Assembly (NCBI GenBank): GCA_902782915.1 | Contig: CACZOV010000026.1 | Span: 1-15,471, forward strand | DNA from: an uncultured Erysipelotrichaceae bacterium | Lineage (GTDB): Bacteria > Bacillota_I > Bacilli_A > RF39 > UBA660 | DNA length: 15,471 nt | Reading direction: 5' to 3' | Shown here: piece after piece, positions 14,633 to 15,471 of the stretch | Position numbering within the stretch: the first letter of the stretch is position 1 | Layout: the number at the start of each line of letters is the position of its first letter | Program-made: the position numbers and the translations under genes | Notes under the pieces: model-generated | Seen by the model: only the letters and a program-made list of their open reading frames with translations | Databases searched by the model: none | What the model was told of the DNA's origin: nothing

Positions 14633-15471
14633 ATGTTTCAAAGATTTTCAGAAGAATCAAAAAAAGTATTAAAACAAGCGAAGAAAGAAATGCAAGCTTT
14701 AAAACATGCATTTGTTGGATCAGAGCATTTACTTCTTAGTATTTTAAGTTTTAAAGATTTAAACGTTACTCAAAAATTAAAAGAATATAATATTACTTAT
14801 GATAATTTTAAAAAAGAATTAATTAATACTATTGGAATAGGTAATAGTTTAAATTCTTATTTTATTTATACTCCTATGGTTAAAAGAATAATTCAAAATG
14901 CAATTATAGATTCTAAAGAAGATAATATGATTGAAGTAGATGTTAATTGCTTATTCTTATCTCTTCTTGATGAAGGAGAAGGGGTTGGTATTAGAATATT
15001 AAATAGTTTAGGTGCATCAATTGATGAACTTTATTCTGAATTTGAAAATAAAGAAACAATTAACAACAAATATAAAAAAAATAAAAAATTACTTGTATAT
15101 GAACATAGTATTGATTTAGTAGAAAAAGCTCGAAATGGAAAAATTGATCCTGTTATAGGAAGAGATAATGAAATCAATAGATTAATTGAAATACTTCTTC
15201 GAAGAAATAAAAATAACCCTTTGTTAATTGGAGAAGCTGGTGTTGGAAAAACAGCGATTGTAGAAGCTCTTGCTTTAAAAATTTATAAAAAAGAAGTTCC
15301 TAGTGCACTTCTTGATAAAAAAATATTATCTATTTCTATGGCTAACCTTGTTGCAGGTACTAAATATAGAGGAGAATTTGAAGATCGAATTGAAAAAATG
15401 GTAAAAGAAATTGAGTCAAATCCTAATTTAATCATTTTTATTGATGAAATGCATTCTATAGTAGGAGCAGG
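14633..15471 (+). CDS. clpC: ClpC-type AAA+ unfoldase, N-terminal part (cut by window end)
   Basis: An ATP-driven unfoldase that feeds proteins to the ClpP protease. Translating from 14633 gives about 279 uninterrupted codons to the window edge, so the gene is partial at its 3' end only. The Clp N-domain begins [20 protein letters not shown] and includes [10 protein letters not shown] (29-38), with a second repeat near 80-130. The first AAA+ domain starts about residue 177 with [20 protein letters not shown]. Walker A is GEAGVGKT (200-207) and the pore loop is KYRGEFEDR. Walker B is [10 protein letters not shown] near the cut. The start has GGAGG (14622-14626). ClpC is preferred over ClpB or ClpE by the N-domain and no visible zinc finger. 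No ctsR, mcsA or mcsB genes precede it, unlike Bacillus. I see no clear promoter in 14540-14632. Confidence 0.93.
   Translation, partial: MFQRFSEESKKVLKQAKKEMQALKHAFVGSEHLLLSILSFKDLNVTQKLKEYNITYDNFKKELINTIGIGNSLNSYFIYTPMVKRIIQNAIIDSKEDNMIEVDVNCLFLSLLDEGEGVGIRILNSLGASIDELYSEFENKETINNKYKKNKKLLVYEHSIDLVEKARNGKIDPVIGRDNEINRLIEILLRRNKNNPLLIGEAGVGKTAIVEALALKIYKKEVPSALLDKKILSISMANLVAGTKYRGEFEDRIEKMVKEIESNPNLIIFIDEMHSIVGA

Noticed and set aside
14524..14739. 71-codon frame spanning the end of ung and start of clpC
   Set aside because: It overlaps ung and runs out of frame into clpC; the clpC frame from 14633 has a good ribosome-binding site and clear Clp motifs.

Overview
The window is very AT-rich bacterial DNA, densely packed with genes. 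It reads as a low-GC Gram-positive (Bacilli/Erysipelotrichia/RF39-like, possibly uncultured) chromosome. The evidence is the Firmicutes order rpsF-ssb-rpsR then rplI-dnaB, the walJ-rlmH pair, strong AGGAGG ribosome-binding sites, and a peptidoglycan hydrolase and branching gene set. Tryptophan is always TGG in the genes read and TGA works as a stop, so the Mycoplasma/Spiroplasma code 4 is not in use. The exact taxon cannot be set from this sequence alone.

Left part (1-5640, all +): ribosomal protein S6, SSB and S18 form one transcript, closed by a terminator that begins on the rpsR stop codon. A second transcript, rplI-dnaB-(LysM/G5/M23 hydrolase)-walJ-rlmH, runs from an extended -10 promoter with gaps of 18 bases or less or with overlaps, so replication, ribosome and cell-wall genes share one mRNA. 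A single-gene unit for a membrane-anchored protein of unknown function follows (5700-6398).

Middle (6397-11247): a peptidoglycan side-chain locus arranged as two divergent operons. The minus operon encodes an ATP-grasp ligase resembling D-aspartate ligase (Asl), a 115-residue protein resembling only the N-terminal half of aspartate racemase and lacking its cysteine, and a complete aspartate racemase; all three overlap. The plus operon, from a near-consensus promoter, encodes a FemX/MurM-like tRNA-dependent aminoacyl transferase and a second, paralogous ATP-grasp ligase. The likely joint role is to make D-Asp and attach D-Asp and other residues to the peptidoglycan stem as a cross-bridge. The half-racemase and the paired ligases are the most unusual parts of the window.

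Right part (11265-15471, all +): a secreted coiled-coil M23 protein of the CwlO/PcsB/EnvC type, a divergent AGCS-family amino acid/sodium symporter, uracil-DNA glycosylase, and the first 279 codons of clpC, cut by the window end.

Intergenic space is minimal: no gene-free stretch exceeds about 125 bases, and every clear terminator hairpin includes a stop codon of the gene it ends. I saw no tRNA, rRNA, insertion sequence or CRISPR array.
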